DNA of 64,000 bases from JBCBKU01 sp038521345 (lineage in GTDB: Bacteria > Pseudomonadota > Alphaproteobacteria > Rhodobacterales > Rhodobacteraceae), in contig JBCBKU010000013.1 of assembly GCA_038521345.1 (NCBI GenBank), positions 22,002-86,001 of the forward strand, written 5' to 3'. Below are positions 1-8,452 of this stretch, one piece after another (positions within the stretch are counted from its first letter, which is position 1; every line of letters begins with the position of its first letter). The position numbers and the translations under genes were made by a program. Under the pieces are notes generated by a model. The model worked only from the letters and a program-made list of their open reading frames with translations, searched no databases and was not told the DNA's origin.

Positions 1-830
1 TGCATGCGCTGGGCGACGGGGTCGATGGCTTCGAGATCGGTCAGTTGGTCGCGGTGTCCCCGTCCCGCCCGTGCAATGCTTGCGCTTTTTGCTACGAAGG
101 TCGCCAGAACCATTGCCTCAACATGCGGTTTTACGGGTCCGCCATGCCGTTTCCCCACATTCAGGGGGCCTTTCGTGAGTATCTGGTGGCCGATCCCAGC
201 CAATGCGTGCCTGCGGACGGCCTGTCTGCCGAAGCCGCAGCAATGGCCGAGCCCCTGGCGGTGGTCCTGCACGCGGCGCGGCGCGCGGGTGACCTGATGG
301 GCAAGCGCGTTCTCGTCACCGGATGCGGCCCCATTGGTCAGCTTGCGGTCCTTGTTGCCCGTGCCGCCGGAGCGGTCGAGGTTGTGGCCACCGACGTTGC
401 CCCCTTCACCCTGACGCAGGCCGAACGGATTGGCGCAGACCGGACCCATAACGTGGCCGCGGATCCGGATGCCCTGTCCGGCTATTTCGCGGACAAGGGT
501 CATTTCGACGTTCTTTTTGAATGCTCCGGCGTCGCCGCAGCCCTGGCCGGAGCCGTGCCGGCGCTGCGCCCGGGTGCTCTTGTCATGCAGCTTGGACTTG
601 GTGGGGATATGACCCTTCCCGTGCAGGCAATGACGGCGAAAGAGCTGGAACTGCGCGGGTCCTTCCGGTTTCACGCCGAGTTTCCCGCGGCAGTCGACAT
701 GATGCAGAGCGGGCGTCTGGACGTCATGCCGCTTATCACGCACCGGTTCCCGGTGGACGACGCCGTGCCGGCCTTCGATATGGCCGCCGATCGCAGTCAG
801 GCGATCAAAGCGCAGATCGCCTTTTTCTAG
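1..830 (+). CDS. L-idonate 5-dehydrogenase-like zinc alcohol dehydrogenase (5' truncated)
   Basis: Medium-chain dehydrogenase/reductase, probably oxidising a sugar acid or polyol such as L-idonate to 5-ketogluconate with NAD(P). The reading frame is open to the left edge (codons begin at base 3), so the N-terminal part with the catalytic zinc ligands lies outside. Visible are the structural-zinc cysteine cluster (CNACAFC followed by C eight residues on), the Rossmann motif GCGPIGQLAV, and a C-terminal segment typical of sorbitol/idonate dehydrogenases. It converges on the GlcG/SMP-30 genes; the two TAG stops lie in a small CTAGG-G-CCTAG inverted repeat (827-837). The neighbouring lactonase and sugar ABC transporter fit a sugar-acid role. 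Exact substrate is inferred. Confidence 0.85.
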   Translation, partial: HALGDGVDGFEIGQLVAVSPSRPCNACAFCYEGRQNHCLNMRFYGSAMPFPHIQGAFREYLVADPSQCVPADGLSAEAAAMAEPLAVVLHAARRAGDLMGKRVLVTGCGPIGQLAVLVARAAGAVEVVATDVAPFTLTQAERIGADRTHNVAADPDALSGYFADKGHFDVLFECSGVAAALAGAVPALRPGALVMQLGLGGDMTLPVQAMTAKELELRGSFRFHAEFPAAVDMMQSGRLDVMPLITHRFPVDDAVPAFDMAADRSQAIKAQIAFF

Positions 831-833
831 GGC

Positions 834-1250
834 CTAGGTTTTGGCGCCGATCGCGGCAAGCGCGGCCTCGCCCACTGCAATGTCCTGCTCGGCGGTTCCC
901 GAGCCGACGCCGATCCCACCGACGAGGTGTCCATTCATCCGGATCGGCAAACCGCCGCCCAGCCCAGTAACCTCGCCTTGTGTCGCGGCAGCGATGCCGG
1001 GGCGGAACCCTTCGGGAACGGTGTGACTGGGTGCACCGATCGAGGCCGCCGTCCGCGCCTTCGAGCGCGCGCTTTTTCGACTGAGATACTTGGCGCCCGT
1101 CATGCGGATCTCGCCCAGAGTCTCGCCGCTGGCGTCCACAATCACAATGCACTGTGGCTGGCCGGTCTCTTCAGCCTTGGCGACGGCGGCCGACAGCATC
1201 GCGAGGGTGGCGGCATGAGTCAGAGACTCGGTTGGGCGGGTAAAGCTCAT
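834..1250 (-). CDS. GlcG/HbpS family heme-binding-like protein
   Basis: 138-aa protein of the GlcG/HbpS (DUF336) family. The fold is recognised from the glycine-rich central block (GLGGGLPIRMNGHLVGGIGV) and the final ExDIAVGEAALAAIG-like helix. Members bind heme or small ligands, or accompany glycolate/sugar-acid catabolic genes, and many have no proven activity. Its start overlaps the SMP-30 stop by 4 bp, so the two are translationally coupled and this is probably the last gene of the LacI-controlled sugar operon. No signal peptide is visible, which suggests a cytoplasmic location. Confidence 0.85.
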   Translation of the reverse strand: MSFTRPTESLTHAATLAMLSAAVAKAEETGQPQCIVIVDASGETLGEIRMTGAKYLSRKSARSKARTAASIGAPSHTVPEGFRPGIAAATQGEVTGLGGGLPIRMNGHLVGGIGVGSGTAEQDIAVGEAALAAIGAKT

Positions 1251-2170
1251 AGCGGCGACACTCCGTTAACATTCAGGTAGACCGAATACAGCGACGTCGT
1301 GCCACAAATGAAGAGCCGGTTGAGCTTGGCCCCGCCAAAGCAAACGTTGGCCACGAGTTCAGGGATGTGGACCTTGCCGATCAGTTGGCCGTGGGCAGTG
1401 TAGCAATGCACGCCGTCCGCGGCCGACGTCCAGATGCGCCCGGCGGTATCCACGCGGAAACCGTCAAAAAGCCCTGCGCTGCATTCGGCAAACACATCGC
1501 CCCCTGAGAGAGTTCCGTCGGCAGCAACGGTGTGGCGACGGATGTGTTTGGGACCGTTTTCGGTATGTGTCGCGCCGGTATCGGCGATATAAAGAAGTTG
1601 TTCGTCGGGCGAGAAGGCCAAACCATTGGGTTTCAGATAGTCGTCCGCAACGATCGAGATACCGCCGTCAGGCCCGACCCGATAGACGTAACAGGCGCCG
1701 ATCTCGCTCTCGGCCCGCGCGCCTTCGTAGTCCATCAGGATCCCGTAAGAAGGATCCGTGAACCAGACGCTGCCGTCCGACTTGACCACGACGTCGTTCG
1801 GGGAATTCAGGCGTTTGCCATCGTATTGGTCGGCAACCACCGTGATTTGCCCGTTGAATTCTGTCCGCGTGACGCGGCGACCCAAATGCTCGCACGTGAT
1901 CAGTCGGCCCTGCCGGTCCACCGTCTGCCCGTTCGAGTTGTTCGAAGGCTGGCGGAAGACAGACACGCTGCCGTCCGTATCGTCCCAGCGCAGAATCCGG
2001 TTGTTCGGAATGTCGGACCAAAGCAGATACCGTCCCGCGGCAAACCATGCCGGACCTTCCGACCAGCGTGCCCCGGTCCACAGGCGTTCGACCCGTGCGT
2101 GGCCGACAAAGCAGGTCTCGAACTCTTTCTCAATGACCTCGAAGCCGGTGCCCTCCAGCTCTCCGAACAT
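1247..2170 (-). CDS. SMP-30/gluconolactonase family sugar lactonase
   Basis: 307-aa six-bladed beta-propeller lactonase that would hydrolyse an aldonolactone in the cytoplasm. Expected metal and substrate residues are present: E38 in WSEGPAW, N125 in LNSPND, N182 in KPNGLAFSPDE and D236 in FDGFRVD. I chose the ATG at 2170 because AGGGGACGC lies just upstream; an in-frame ATG at 2230 would add 20 residues that overlap the b561 gene and do not look conserved. It lies between a b561-type cytochrome gene and glcG-like gene. Together with the idonate-type dehydrogenase it suggests sugar to lactone to acid catabolism. Confidence 0.9.
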   Translation of the reverse strand: MFGELEGTGFEVIEKEFETCFVGHARVERLWTGARWSEGPAWFAAGRYLLWSDIPNNRILRWDDTDGSVSVFRQPSNNSNGQTVDRQGRLITCEHLGRRVTRTEFNGQITVVADQYDGKRLNSPNDVVVKSDGSVWFTDPSYGILMDYEGARAESEIGACYVYRVGPDGGISIVADDYLKPNGLAFSPDEQLLYIADTGATHTENGPKHIRRHTVAADGTLSGGDVFAECSAGLFDGFRVDTAGRIWTSAADGVHCYTAHGQLIGKVHIPELVANVCFGGAKLNRLFICGTTSLYSVYLNVNGVSPL

Positions 2171-2184
2171 GGTGCGTCCCCTGT

Positions 2185-2898
2185 CTATTCCCCCGGATGG
2201 CGCGTATCCGTCCGGCGACGAATACCCCATCCTATCGGTTTGCGATGATTGCCAGGGTGCTCAAGACCCGGCCCCCAGATTGCCTGATAGGTATCAATTG
2301 CATAACCACGCGATTGCAGGAAGGTGAAGGCGGCCACAAGTCCGGCCCACCAGCCAAGGATCGTGATCCACATCCAGACCGGCGCGTTCGCCTGCCACAT
2401 GCCGACGACAATGGTCGTTACAGCAAGCGCCAGAAGCCCGTATCCGATTAGCTTGTGCACCCACTCGAACATGACGCGCCAAGGCGTCATGTCATAGTGA
2501 TCCCCCCGCTCAGAGCCGTCCTTGCCTGTTGCAGTCGGACCCCCTTTTGAGCCGCGAAAAAAACCGAAAAGACCCTGCGCGAGCGCGAGAACAACGACGG
2601 TGTACCCAAGCCGTGCGTGCAGGTTCAGAGTATCTGAATCTCGAAGAACCAACGCGAGCCCCAAGAGCGTGAGGCCCAGCACGACACATTGCCCAATCCA
2701 GTGGCTACGCCACCAGGTCTGACTGTCGAGTTCCCGGGGCCAGTCCTGACCCGGCAGAACCTTGCAGAACCGCGCGACAAGGACCGCAAGCGGGGCGATG
2801 ATCCCCCATGCGAGCACCATGCTCCGCCCGTGCCAAGCGACATCAAAGCCGACCAGATGCGCCCGGGAAGGGTCGATCGGGGCGAAGAGCCACTCCAT
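2185..2898 (-). CDS. Cytochrome b561-type membrane protein
   Basis: 237-aa integral membrane protein with about five hydrophobic segments. Histidines sit in or beside the helices (AWHGRSMVLAW, RSHWIGQ, LNLHARLGY and EWVHKLIGYGL), as expected for a b561 core binding two b hemes. Its ATG at 2898 overlaps the permease stop (TGATG), so it is translationally coupled to the sugar ABC transporter. Longer in-frame extensions up to 3012 lie inside the permease gene and are rejected. Family proteins shuttle electrons across membranes; here the partner may be a periplasmic sugar or lactone oxidation step, which is inference from location only. Confidence 0.8.
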   Translation of the reverse strand: MEWLFAPIDPSRAHLVGFDVAWHGRSMVLAWGIIAPLAVLVARFCKVLPGQDWPRELDSQTWWRSHWIGQCVVLGLTLLGLALVLRDSDTLNLHARLGYTVVVLALAQGLFGFFRGSKGGPTATGKDGSERGDHYDMTPWRVMFEWVHKLIGYGLLALAVTTIVVGMWQANAPVWMWITILGWWAGLVAAFTFLQSRGYAIDTYQAIWGPGLEHPGNHRKPIGWGIRRRTDTRHPGE

Positions 2899-3833
2899 CA
2901 GCCTTTCACGGCTCCGGCCGTCATCCCGGTGATAATCTGGCGGCTGGCAAGCAGAGTGAAGATGATGGGCGGGATCGCCAAAAGCATCCCCGTCGCCATA
3001 ATGACCCCCCACTCGACATTGAACTCGCTCATGTTGTTCACGATCAGAATGGGCACCGTTTTGGTGTTCCGGTCAGACAGGGCCGACGCCAGAAGATACT
3101 CGTTCCACGCGATCCGGAAGGTGAAGATCGCAGCCGCGGCGAGACCCGGTTTGATGAGTGGCAGAACAACGAGAAAGAAGACCTGGAAGGGGCCTGCCCC
3201 GTCAACCCTAGCCGCTTCTTCAAGGCTCGGCGGGACCTGCACGATGAAGCTTTGCAGAATCCAGATAACGAAGGGCAGGTTCATCGCGATATAGATCAGG
3301 ATGATGCCGGAATGGGTACCTGCAAGGCAGACATCCCCCCTGCCCCCGAACGTGTCGCGGATGAGCCCCCCGATCAGGCCGTCTCGGTCGAGGCAGAATT
3401 CATTGTTCCAAAGCCCGAAGACCGGAACAAGCAGCACGGCCGGGGGGACCATACGGACCATCAAGGTCGTCAACGAAACCGTATCGCGCCCCATGAACCG
3501 GAACCGAACCAGCGCATATGCACCCATGCACCCGATGATCAGAGTGAGCAGCGTCGAAACGAGCGCGATGATCAGCGAGTTGATGAAGGCCCCGCCGAAC
3601 TTGAGCGAGCAGAAATCCAGATGATCGGGCTCGTAGGGCAGGATATCGCACAAAGCGGTTTCGTAGTTCTGGATGGTCGGCAGGAAGATCAGACCTGTCG
3701 TGCCGCCGATGATGTCCACATCCAGTTTGAAACTGTTGACGAACATCAAAAGCACGGGGCCCACGGCCATAAAGATCAGAACCGCGAGTAGTGCGTAGAA
3801 GGCGGGGTTCGGTCGATCATAGGACGTCGCCAT
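2898..3833 (-). CDS. Sugar ABC transporter permease (CUT1, MalG-like)
   Basis: 311-aa inner-membrane permease. The cytoplasmic EAA loop that contacts the ATPase is visible as SLEEAARVDGAGPFQVFFLV, and the protein ends in the usual MalG-type hydrophobic segment. A roughly 60-residue insert between helices (around residues 110-165, with several Cys) is longer than in typical MalG proteins. The start overlaps the upstream permease stop by one base (TAATG), and its own stop overlaps the b561 start. Longer in-frame starts up to 4322 would run through the other permease gene and are not used. Confidence 0.93.
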   Translation of the reverse strand: MATSYDRPNPAFYALLAVLIFMAVGPVLLMFVNSFKLDVDIIGGTTGLIFLPTIQNYETALCDILPYEPDHLDFCSLKFGGAFINSLIIALVSTLLTLIIGCMGAYALVRFRFMGRDTVSLTTLMVRMVPPAVLLVPVFGLWNNEFCLDRDGLIGGLIRDTFGGRGDVCLAGTHSGIILIYIAMNLPFVIWILQSFIVQVPPSLEEAARVDGAGPFQVFFLVVLPLIKPGLAAAAIFTFRIAWNEYLLASALSDRNTKTVPILIVNNMSEFNVEWGVIMATGMLLAIPPIIFTLLASRQIITGMTAGAVKG

Positions 3834-4795
3834 TAATTGTCCTCCTCGGCGGCGGCACGAACACGAGCCGCACGGGCCTCTTGCAGTCGCTGAAAGGCGA
3901 ACATTCCGAGCGTAAGCGCCAGCAGCAGCAAAAGCAGGTAATTCGACATCGCGGCCGCCACACCAAGCTCGCGGAACTCGGTGGCGGTACGGCTGATCCG
4001 AAGCGCAAGGATCTCGGTCGAAAGACCCGGACCGCCTTCGGTCATGACGAGGATCACCTCGAGCACCTTGAAAGCATCTATCAGACGCAGGAGCCCGGTC
4101 ACGATCAGCACGGGCATCATGAGCGGCAACTTGATGTACCAGATCTGCTGCCAAGCGGTGGCCCCATCGATGCGAGCAGCCTCGAGCGCGCTGCGCGGCA
4201 GTGATTGGAGTGCCGCGAGGGCAAGAATGAAGATGAAGGGCGTCCACTGCCAGATATCGGCGATGATAACGCTCATCAGCGCGTGCTGGCCCAGCCAGTC
4301 GACCGATGGCAACCCGAGCCATTCCAGCGTCCGGTTATAGGTGCCGACGGTCGGGTGGTACATATATCGCCACATCAGGCCCACAACGACCGGGGCGATC
4401 ATCATTGGCAGGATGAACAGCGTCCGAAGTACCGACATGCCCCGGATGTTGCGATCAAGAAGAAGCGCGAGCCCCACCCCGATCACCATCTCGAACGTCA
4501 CCACGAAGAACGCAAAGCGCAGGGTTACACCAAGGCTTTCCCGGAAATTGGGGTCGTTCCAAAGGGTAATGTAATTCTTCAGGCCAACGAATTCAGCTTC
4601 GCCGATCGTTTGGCTTGGATCCCAGTCCCGGAACGAGCCCCAGACCATGTACCCAAGAGGATAAAGCAGGGCGACGGCCATGATGATCGCCGCGGGCGCC
4701 ATGAACATGTAGGGCGTCAGGCGGTTGGCAATCTGGTTGCGCCGTCGGGCACCGGAACGCGGCGTCGCTCGGGCTGTCAGAGCGGTGTCGGCCAT
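3833..4795 (-). CDS. Sugar ABC transporter permease (CUT1, MalF-like)
   Basis: 320-aa inner-membrane permease with six predicted helices and the EAA loop ALEAARIDGATAWQQIWYI. I use the ATG at 4795 (MADTALTARATP) because it lies after the binding-protein stop; the longer 360-aa reading frame starts inside the binding-protein gene. It pairs with the MalG-like permease to form the transmembrane channel. It is separated from the binding-protein gene by 55 bp containing a stem-loop (4822-4843). Confidence 0.93.
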   Translation of the reverse strand: MADTALTARATPRSGARRRNQIANRLTPYMFMAPAAIIMAVALLYPLGYMVWGSFRDWDPSQTIGEAEFVGLKNYITLWNDPNFRESLGVTLRFAFFVVTFEMVIGVGLALLLDRNIRGMSVLRTLFILPMMIAPVVVGLMWRYMYHPTVGTYNRTLEWLGLPSVDWLGQHALMSVIIADIWQWTPFIFILALAALQSLPRSALEAARIDGATAWQQIWYIKLPLMMPVLIVTGLLRLIDAFKVLEVILVMTEGGPGLSTEILALRISRTATEFRELGVAAAMSNYLLLLLLALTLGMFAFQRLQEARAARVRAAAEEDN

Positions 4796-4821
4796 GGGAT
4801 CCTCGATGGAAGCGGGAAGTT

Positions 4822-4843
4822 GGGGCGGACCGAAGCCCGCCCC
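4822..4843 (-). terminator. Stem-loop after the sugar-binding-protein gene
   Basis: GGGGCGG pairs with CCGCCCC across an 8-nt loop, giving a 7-bp GC-only stem 8 nt past the binding-protein stop. There is no U-tract, so it is more likely an mRNA-stabilising or partially terminating hairpin than a full terminator. Such structures commonly keep binding-protein mRNA in excess over permease mRNA. Confidence 0.5.
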
Positions 4844-4850
4844 ATTTGGA

Positions 4851-6179
4851 TCAGTTCCAGGTGTAGTACCCGGCTTCTTCCATGACGGCGCGCGTGCGCT
4901 CGGCCACACCATCAAGGGCTTCCTGGATGTCCAGATCCTCGGTCAGCACCTTGGAAAGCGTGGTGCCCAGATCAGCGTTGATCTTGCCCCACACCGGGAT
5001 GATCGGACGCCAGTCAGGATCGGCATGCTGAAGCGCCTCGCCGAATGTCGCCATGTGCGGGAACTTTGCGTTCACATCCGCATCCGCATGGGTCGAGAAA
5101 CGCGACGGATTGCCACCGGCCAGCGCCACCAGCTTGTCGCCCTCTTTCGAGGTCAGCCACTGCATCAGCAGGAAGGCAGCTTCTTTGTTCTCGGCGTTTG
5201 CCGGGATGCCGATGCCGAACCCACCGGTCTGGCTGCCGCGACGGACGCCCATCGGGTGCAGCGCCCAGTCGACTTTGCCCACAACCTGGCTCTTTGACGG
5301 ATCGTTGATCTGGCCCGCGACAACGGTCGTGTCGAGGAACATCGCCGTGTCGCCGTTCAAGAACGCTCCCAGGGCTTCTCCAAACCCGAAGTTTGTCGCG
5401 CCTTCCGGGCCACAATCCACAAGGGTCTTCAGCGCTTCGGCAGCCTGGACGCCAGCCTCGTTGTTCACGATCGGGTTCCACTCGTCGTCGAACACGCGAC
5501 CGCCAAGGGGCGCAAGGTGTAGAAGAAAGGCATGGCTGGCGTGGTGCCCCGAGGCCGCCCGGCTGGCGACGCCGCCCATACCCGGTTCAAGCTCCGGGAT
5601 CTGGCAGGCGATCTCGAGCATCTCCTCATAGGTCTCCGGAACCTCGAGGCCATGCTTTTCGAAGACGTCTGTCCGGTAGCCGAGGATCGAGGTCTCGGAT
5701 CCATATGGAATGCCGAAGAGCGACCCGGTCTTGCCTTCGAGGTACCCTTTCGAACCACCCGCGAACCCGATGTTGTAGACGTAACCGTCGATCAGATCGT
5801 CGGCGTCATAAGCCGGGTCGGCCAGCTTCGGGTTCATGAAGTACTTGGCAAGGTTCTCAAGCTGATCGGCGAACACGTAGTCGGCCTTTGAGAACACGAC
5901 GTAGGCAATCAGGTCGTACTCGCCTTCATCCTGCGCCAGTTCAAGCGTCTGACGCTCCCGCATCTTCAGATATGGAAGCTGGTCAACCTCGACTTCGATT
6001 CCGGTTTCCTTCGTGAACTCGGGAAGGATTTTCATGACCGCGTCGTAGTGCGGGTGCGCGGGGAAGTTCACGATCAGGGTCGTGCCCGCATATTCCTCGT
6101 AGGGGTTGGCGATGGCTGTACCAGCCATCAATGCGGCCGTCGTCAGGCCAACCGCCGAAGCCTTTATGGTTTTCAACAT
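4851..6179 (-). CDS. Extracellular sugar-binding protein (SBP family 1)
   Basis: 442-aa periplasmic binding protein that delivers substrate to the CUT1 permeases. It has a Sec signal peptide (KTIK basic start, hydrophobic core, cleavage near TAIA/NP at about residue 24) and an SBP_bac_1 body with motifs such as GIPYGSE and a C-terminal TSKEG segment. It lies between the ATPase gene (25-bp gap) and the permeases. Sugar identity cannot be read from sequence; the neighbouring lactonase and dehydrogenase suggest an aldose, polyol or sugar acid. Confidence 0.93.
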   Translation of the reverse strand: MLKTIKASAVGLTTAALMAGTAIANPYEEYAGTTLIVNFPAHPHYDAVMKILPEFTKETGIEVEVDQLPYLKMRERQTLELAQDEGEYDLIAYVVFSKADYVFADQLENLAKYFMNPKLADPAYDADDLIDGYVYNIGFAGGSKGYLEGKTGSLFGIPYGSETSILGYRTDVFEKHGLEVPETYEEMLEIACQIPELEPGMGGVASRAASGHHASHAFLLHLAPLGGRVFDDEWNPIVNNEAGVQAAEALKTLVDCGPEGATNFGFGEALGAFLNGDTAMFLDTTVVAGQINDPSKSQVVGKVDWALHPMGVRRGSQTGGFGIGIPANAENKEAAFLLMQWLTSKEGDKLVALAGGNPSRFSTHADADVNAKFPHMATFGEALQHADPDWRPIIPVWGKINADLGTTLSKVLTEDLDIQEALDGVAERTRAVMEEAGYYTWN

Positions 6180-6204
6180 GTGTTCTTCCTCCCGTTGAAA
6201 AAGG

Positions 6205-7293
6205 TCAGAGTGCCGTTTCTTTCTCGCGATCGAAGAGGTGCACCCCGTGTTGATTGACCGCGAATTTCAGTGTCTGTCCCAGCGCCACCGGCGTGTCGGA
6301 CGCCAGTTCGACCATGACGTTCTCTGCGCCGCACTTGCAGAGAAGAACAGATTGCGCACCCACGTATTCCGAGACGGTCACGTCCAGCGACAGCACCTTG
6401 TGGGCCGGAGCGTCAGGGTCGTAGCGCAGATCTGACGGCCGGATACCGAGGGTCACCATTTTGTGGTTATGGGCGCGGGCAGCTGCGGCGGCGGGGCCCT
6501 CGATCTGAAGCGCGAAACCTTCACCAAGGACGAACATCTCGCCGTCGCGGTCCTCAATCTCGCCGTTCAGGAAGTTCATCGGCGGCGACCCAAGGAACCC
6601 GGCCACAAACTTGTTCACCGGGCGCTTGAACAACTCTTCCGGCGTGCCCTGCTGCTGGATGTATCCGCCATGCATGACGACGATCCGATCAGCGAGCGTC
6701 ATGGCTTCGATCTGATCATGGGTGACATAGATCATGTTCTTCTCGACGCGCTGGCTCATGAGCGCGAGTTCCGCGCGCATCTGGCCGCGAAGCTTGGCGT
6801 CGAGGTTGGACAGAGGCTCGTCAAAAAGGAAAAGCCCGCTGTCCTTGGCAAGGGCGCGGGCCATTGCCACGCGCTGGCGCTGACCGCCGGACAGCGCGCC
6901 AGGCTTGCGATCGAGAAAATCTGTCAGACCGACAAGCTCGGCCACATCGCGGACTTTGGCGTCGATCTCGGATTGGGGCCGACGCTGCAGGCGAAGTGCA
7001 AACGAAATGTTCTTGGCCACGTTCATATGTGGGTAAAGCGCATAATCCTGAAACACCATCGCGAGATCGCGATCTTTGGGCTCAAGGTGGCTGACCGGCT
7101 GACCATCGATATAGATCTCGCCGTCCGAGACGTCCTCGAGCCCCGCGATCATGCGGAGTGTCGTGGACTTGCCGCATCCGGACGGGCCCACGAGTACCGT
7201 GAACTCATTGTCCTCCATCGCGAGTTCGATGCCGTGCAACACTTCGACATCGCCGTAGCGCTTCACGAGCTTTGCCAATTCTATTGCTGGCAC
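6205..7293 (-). CDS. Sugar ABC transporter ATP-binding protein (UgpC/MsmK type)
   Basis: 362-aa nucleotide-binding subunit energising the CUT1 importer. Walker A GPSGCGKST (about 36-44), Q-loop, signature LSGGQRQR (about 134-141), Walker B LFLFDEP and the switch His in VTHDQIEAMTLADR are all intact. The C-terminal third is the TOBE regulatory domain typical of MalK/UgpC. It is the first structural gene after two LacI operators (7304-7321 and 7328-7345) that sit 10-52 bp upstream of its start, so repression probably acts here. Confidence 0.95.
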   Translation of the reverse strand: MPAIELAKLVKRYGDVEVLHGIELAMEDNEFTVLVGPSGCGKSTTLRMIAGLEDVSDGEIYIDGQPVSHLEPKDRDLAMVFQDYALYPHMNVAKNISFALRLQRRPQSEIDAKVRDVAELVGLTDFLDRKPGALSGGQRQRVAMARALAKDSGLFLFDEPLSNLDAKLRGQMRAELALMSQRVEKNMIYVTHDQIEAMTLADRIVVMHGGYIQQQGTPEELFKRPVNKFVAGFLGSPPMNFLNGEIEDRDGEMFVLGEGFALQIEGPAAAAARAHNHKMVTLGIRPSDLRYDPDAPAHKVLSLDVTVSEYVGAQSVLLCKCGAENVMVELASDTPVALGQTLKFAVNQHGVHLFDREKETAL

Positions 7294-7303
7294 GTCGTTC
7301 CTC

Positions 7304-7345
7304 CCTGTTACCGGTCACAGGAGCGCATTGTGACCGGTAACACAA
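7304..7345 (-). promoter_or_regulatory. Tandem LacI-family operators upstream of the sugar ABC operon
   Basis: Two near-palindromes share the core TGTTACCGGTCACA (7307-7320) and its exact reverse complement TGTGACCGGTAACA (7330-7343), with centres 23 bp apart. They match, apart from one base, the perfect 18-bp palindrome in front of the lacI-type gene at 8435-8452. The central CCGG dyad is typical of LacI/GalR operators. The 23-bp spacing, about two helical turns, would let two dimers bind on one DNA face. Confidence 0.85.
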
Positions 7346-7395
7346 GCATTTTCTTTGCTCCCGCGCACTTCACGGAAAATGCCGTTTCCGAGGGA

Positions 7396-8427
7396 TTACA
7401 AAGGCTTCGTGCTCAGACGTAGATCGGGTCGCGGATCGATATCTATGTTAACCCGGCCCAGTTTCTCGGCCCCTTCGCCAAGTAGCCGTCCAATCAACTG
7501 CCCAGCCTCGCGGCCGATTCGGAAAGAATCGACCACCACTGTCGATATGGTGGGCGAGGCGAAGCGCGAGAATTCGAAGTTACCGAACCCGGCGACTCCG
7601 ATTTCCTCGGGCACCGCGATGCCTCTGGATTTTAGCGCCGACTGAACCCCGAAAGCTGCCGCGTCCGATACGCAGAATACGCAATCCGTGTCTGGAAATG
7701 TCTCAAGAAGCTGGGGCGTCGCCGCCGCCCCGTTTTCGATGGACAGGGGAGGCCGGCCAACCTGCAGCACGCGGTTTCCATCAAGTCCCGCCCGCCGCAT
7801 GGCCTTCTGAAACCCTTTTCGTCGCGCGGCACCTCGGGTCCAATCGTCCCCGGCTTCTCCAAGGAACGTGATGTTGCGATACGAAAGCCCCAGTAGTTTC
7901 TCGGTCATCACCACGGCGGCGTTCTCGTTCGAAAAACCTATTGTGTGGCCAATCGGCTCATCGGGACGTTCCCAAAGCTCGATCACCGGCACTTGCGCGT
8001 TCAAAAGCAACTCGACGGTACGGTCCGTATGCCCGTCGTAAGACAGTACGATCGCTTCGGGCCGCCGCCGCAACATGGTCTGGACCAGCTGCTCCTCTCG
8101 CTCTTGCGAGTAGTTGGTGTACCCAAGGAGGATCTGCTGACCCGCTGCTGTCAACTCGTCGGTCAACGCTTGGACGGTCTCTGCAAAATGGAGGTTGTTC
8201 AGGGACGGAACCAGCACTGCGACAAAACCCGATCGCTTGGTGGTCAGGCTGCCGGCCATTTGATCCGGCACATAGTTCATGTCACGGACGACTTTCAGTA
8301 TCCGCTCACGGGTCTCCTCCGAGATCGGCCCGTCTTTCCGCAAGGCCCGCGATACGGTCATGCGCGACACGCCCGCCGCCTCGGCGACGTCCCGCATCGT
8401 AATGTTCCTGGCCTTATTGTCTGACAT
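7396..8427 (-). CDS. LacI family transcriptional repressor of the sugar locus
   Basis: 343-aa regulator with an N-terminal helix-turn-helix (ITMRDVAEAAGVSRMTVSRA, about residues 9-28), a hinge, and a periplasmic-binding-protein-like effector domain. It is transcribed in the same direction as the ABC operon, 102 bp upstream of it. A perfect palindromic operator lies 8-25 bp upstream of its own start and two near-copies lie in front of the ATPase gene, so it most likely represses itself and the uptake operon until a sugar inducer binds. Confidence 0.95.
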   Translation of the reverse strand: MSDNKARNITMRDVAEAAGVSRMTVSRALRKDGPISEETRERILKVVRDMNYVPDQMAGSLTTKRSGFVAVLVPSLNNLHFAETVQALTDELTAAGQQILLGYTNYSQEREEQLVQTMLRRRPEAIVLSYDGHTDRTVELLLNAQVPVIELWERPDEPIGHTIGFSNENAAVVMTEKLLGLSYRNITFLGEAGDDWTRGAARRKGFQKAMRRAGLDGNRVLQVGRPPLSIENGAAATPQLLETFPDTDCVFCVSDAAAFGVQSALKSRGIAVPEEIGVAGFGNFEFSRFASPTISTVVVDSFRIGREAGQLIGRLLGEGAEKLGRVNIDIDPRPDLRLSTKPL

Positions 8428-8434
8428 GCTCAGT

Positions 8435-8452
8435 CCTGTGACCGGTCACAGG
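8435..8452. promoter_or_regulatory. Perfect 18-bp LacI operator (autoregulatory)
   Basis: CCTGTGACCGGTCACAGG is a perfect palindrome immediately upstream of the lacI-type start codon. It shares the core of the paired sites at 7304-7345, so it very likely binds the same repressor and autoregulates it. Confidence 0.88.

Noticed and set aside
2808..3791. Plus-strand open frame antisense to the sugar permease
   Set aside because: Composition is extremely charged and polar (Arg, Asp, Gln, His) with no recognisable domain, while the opposite strand encodes a clear permease.
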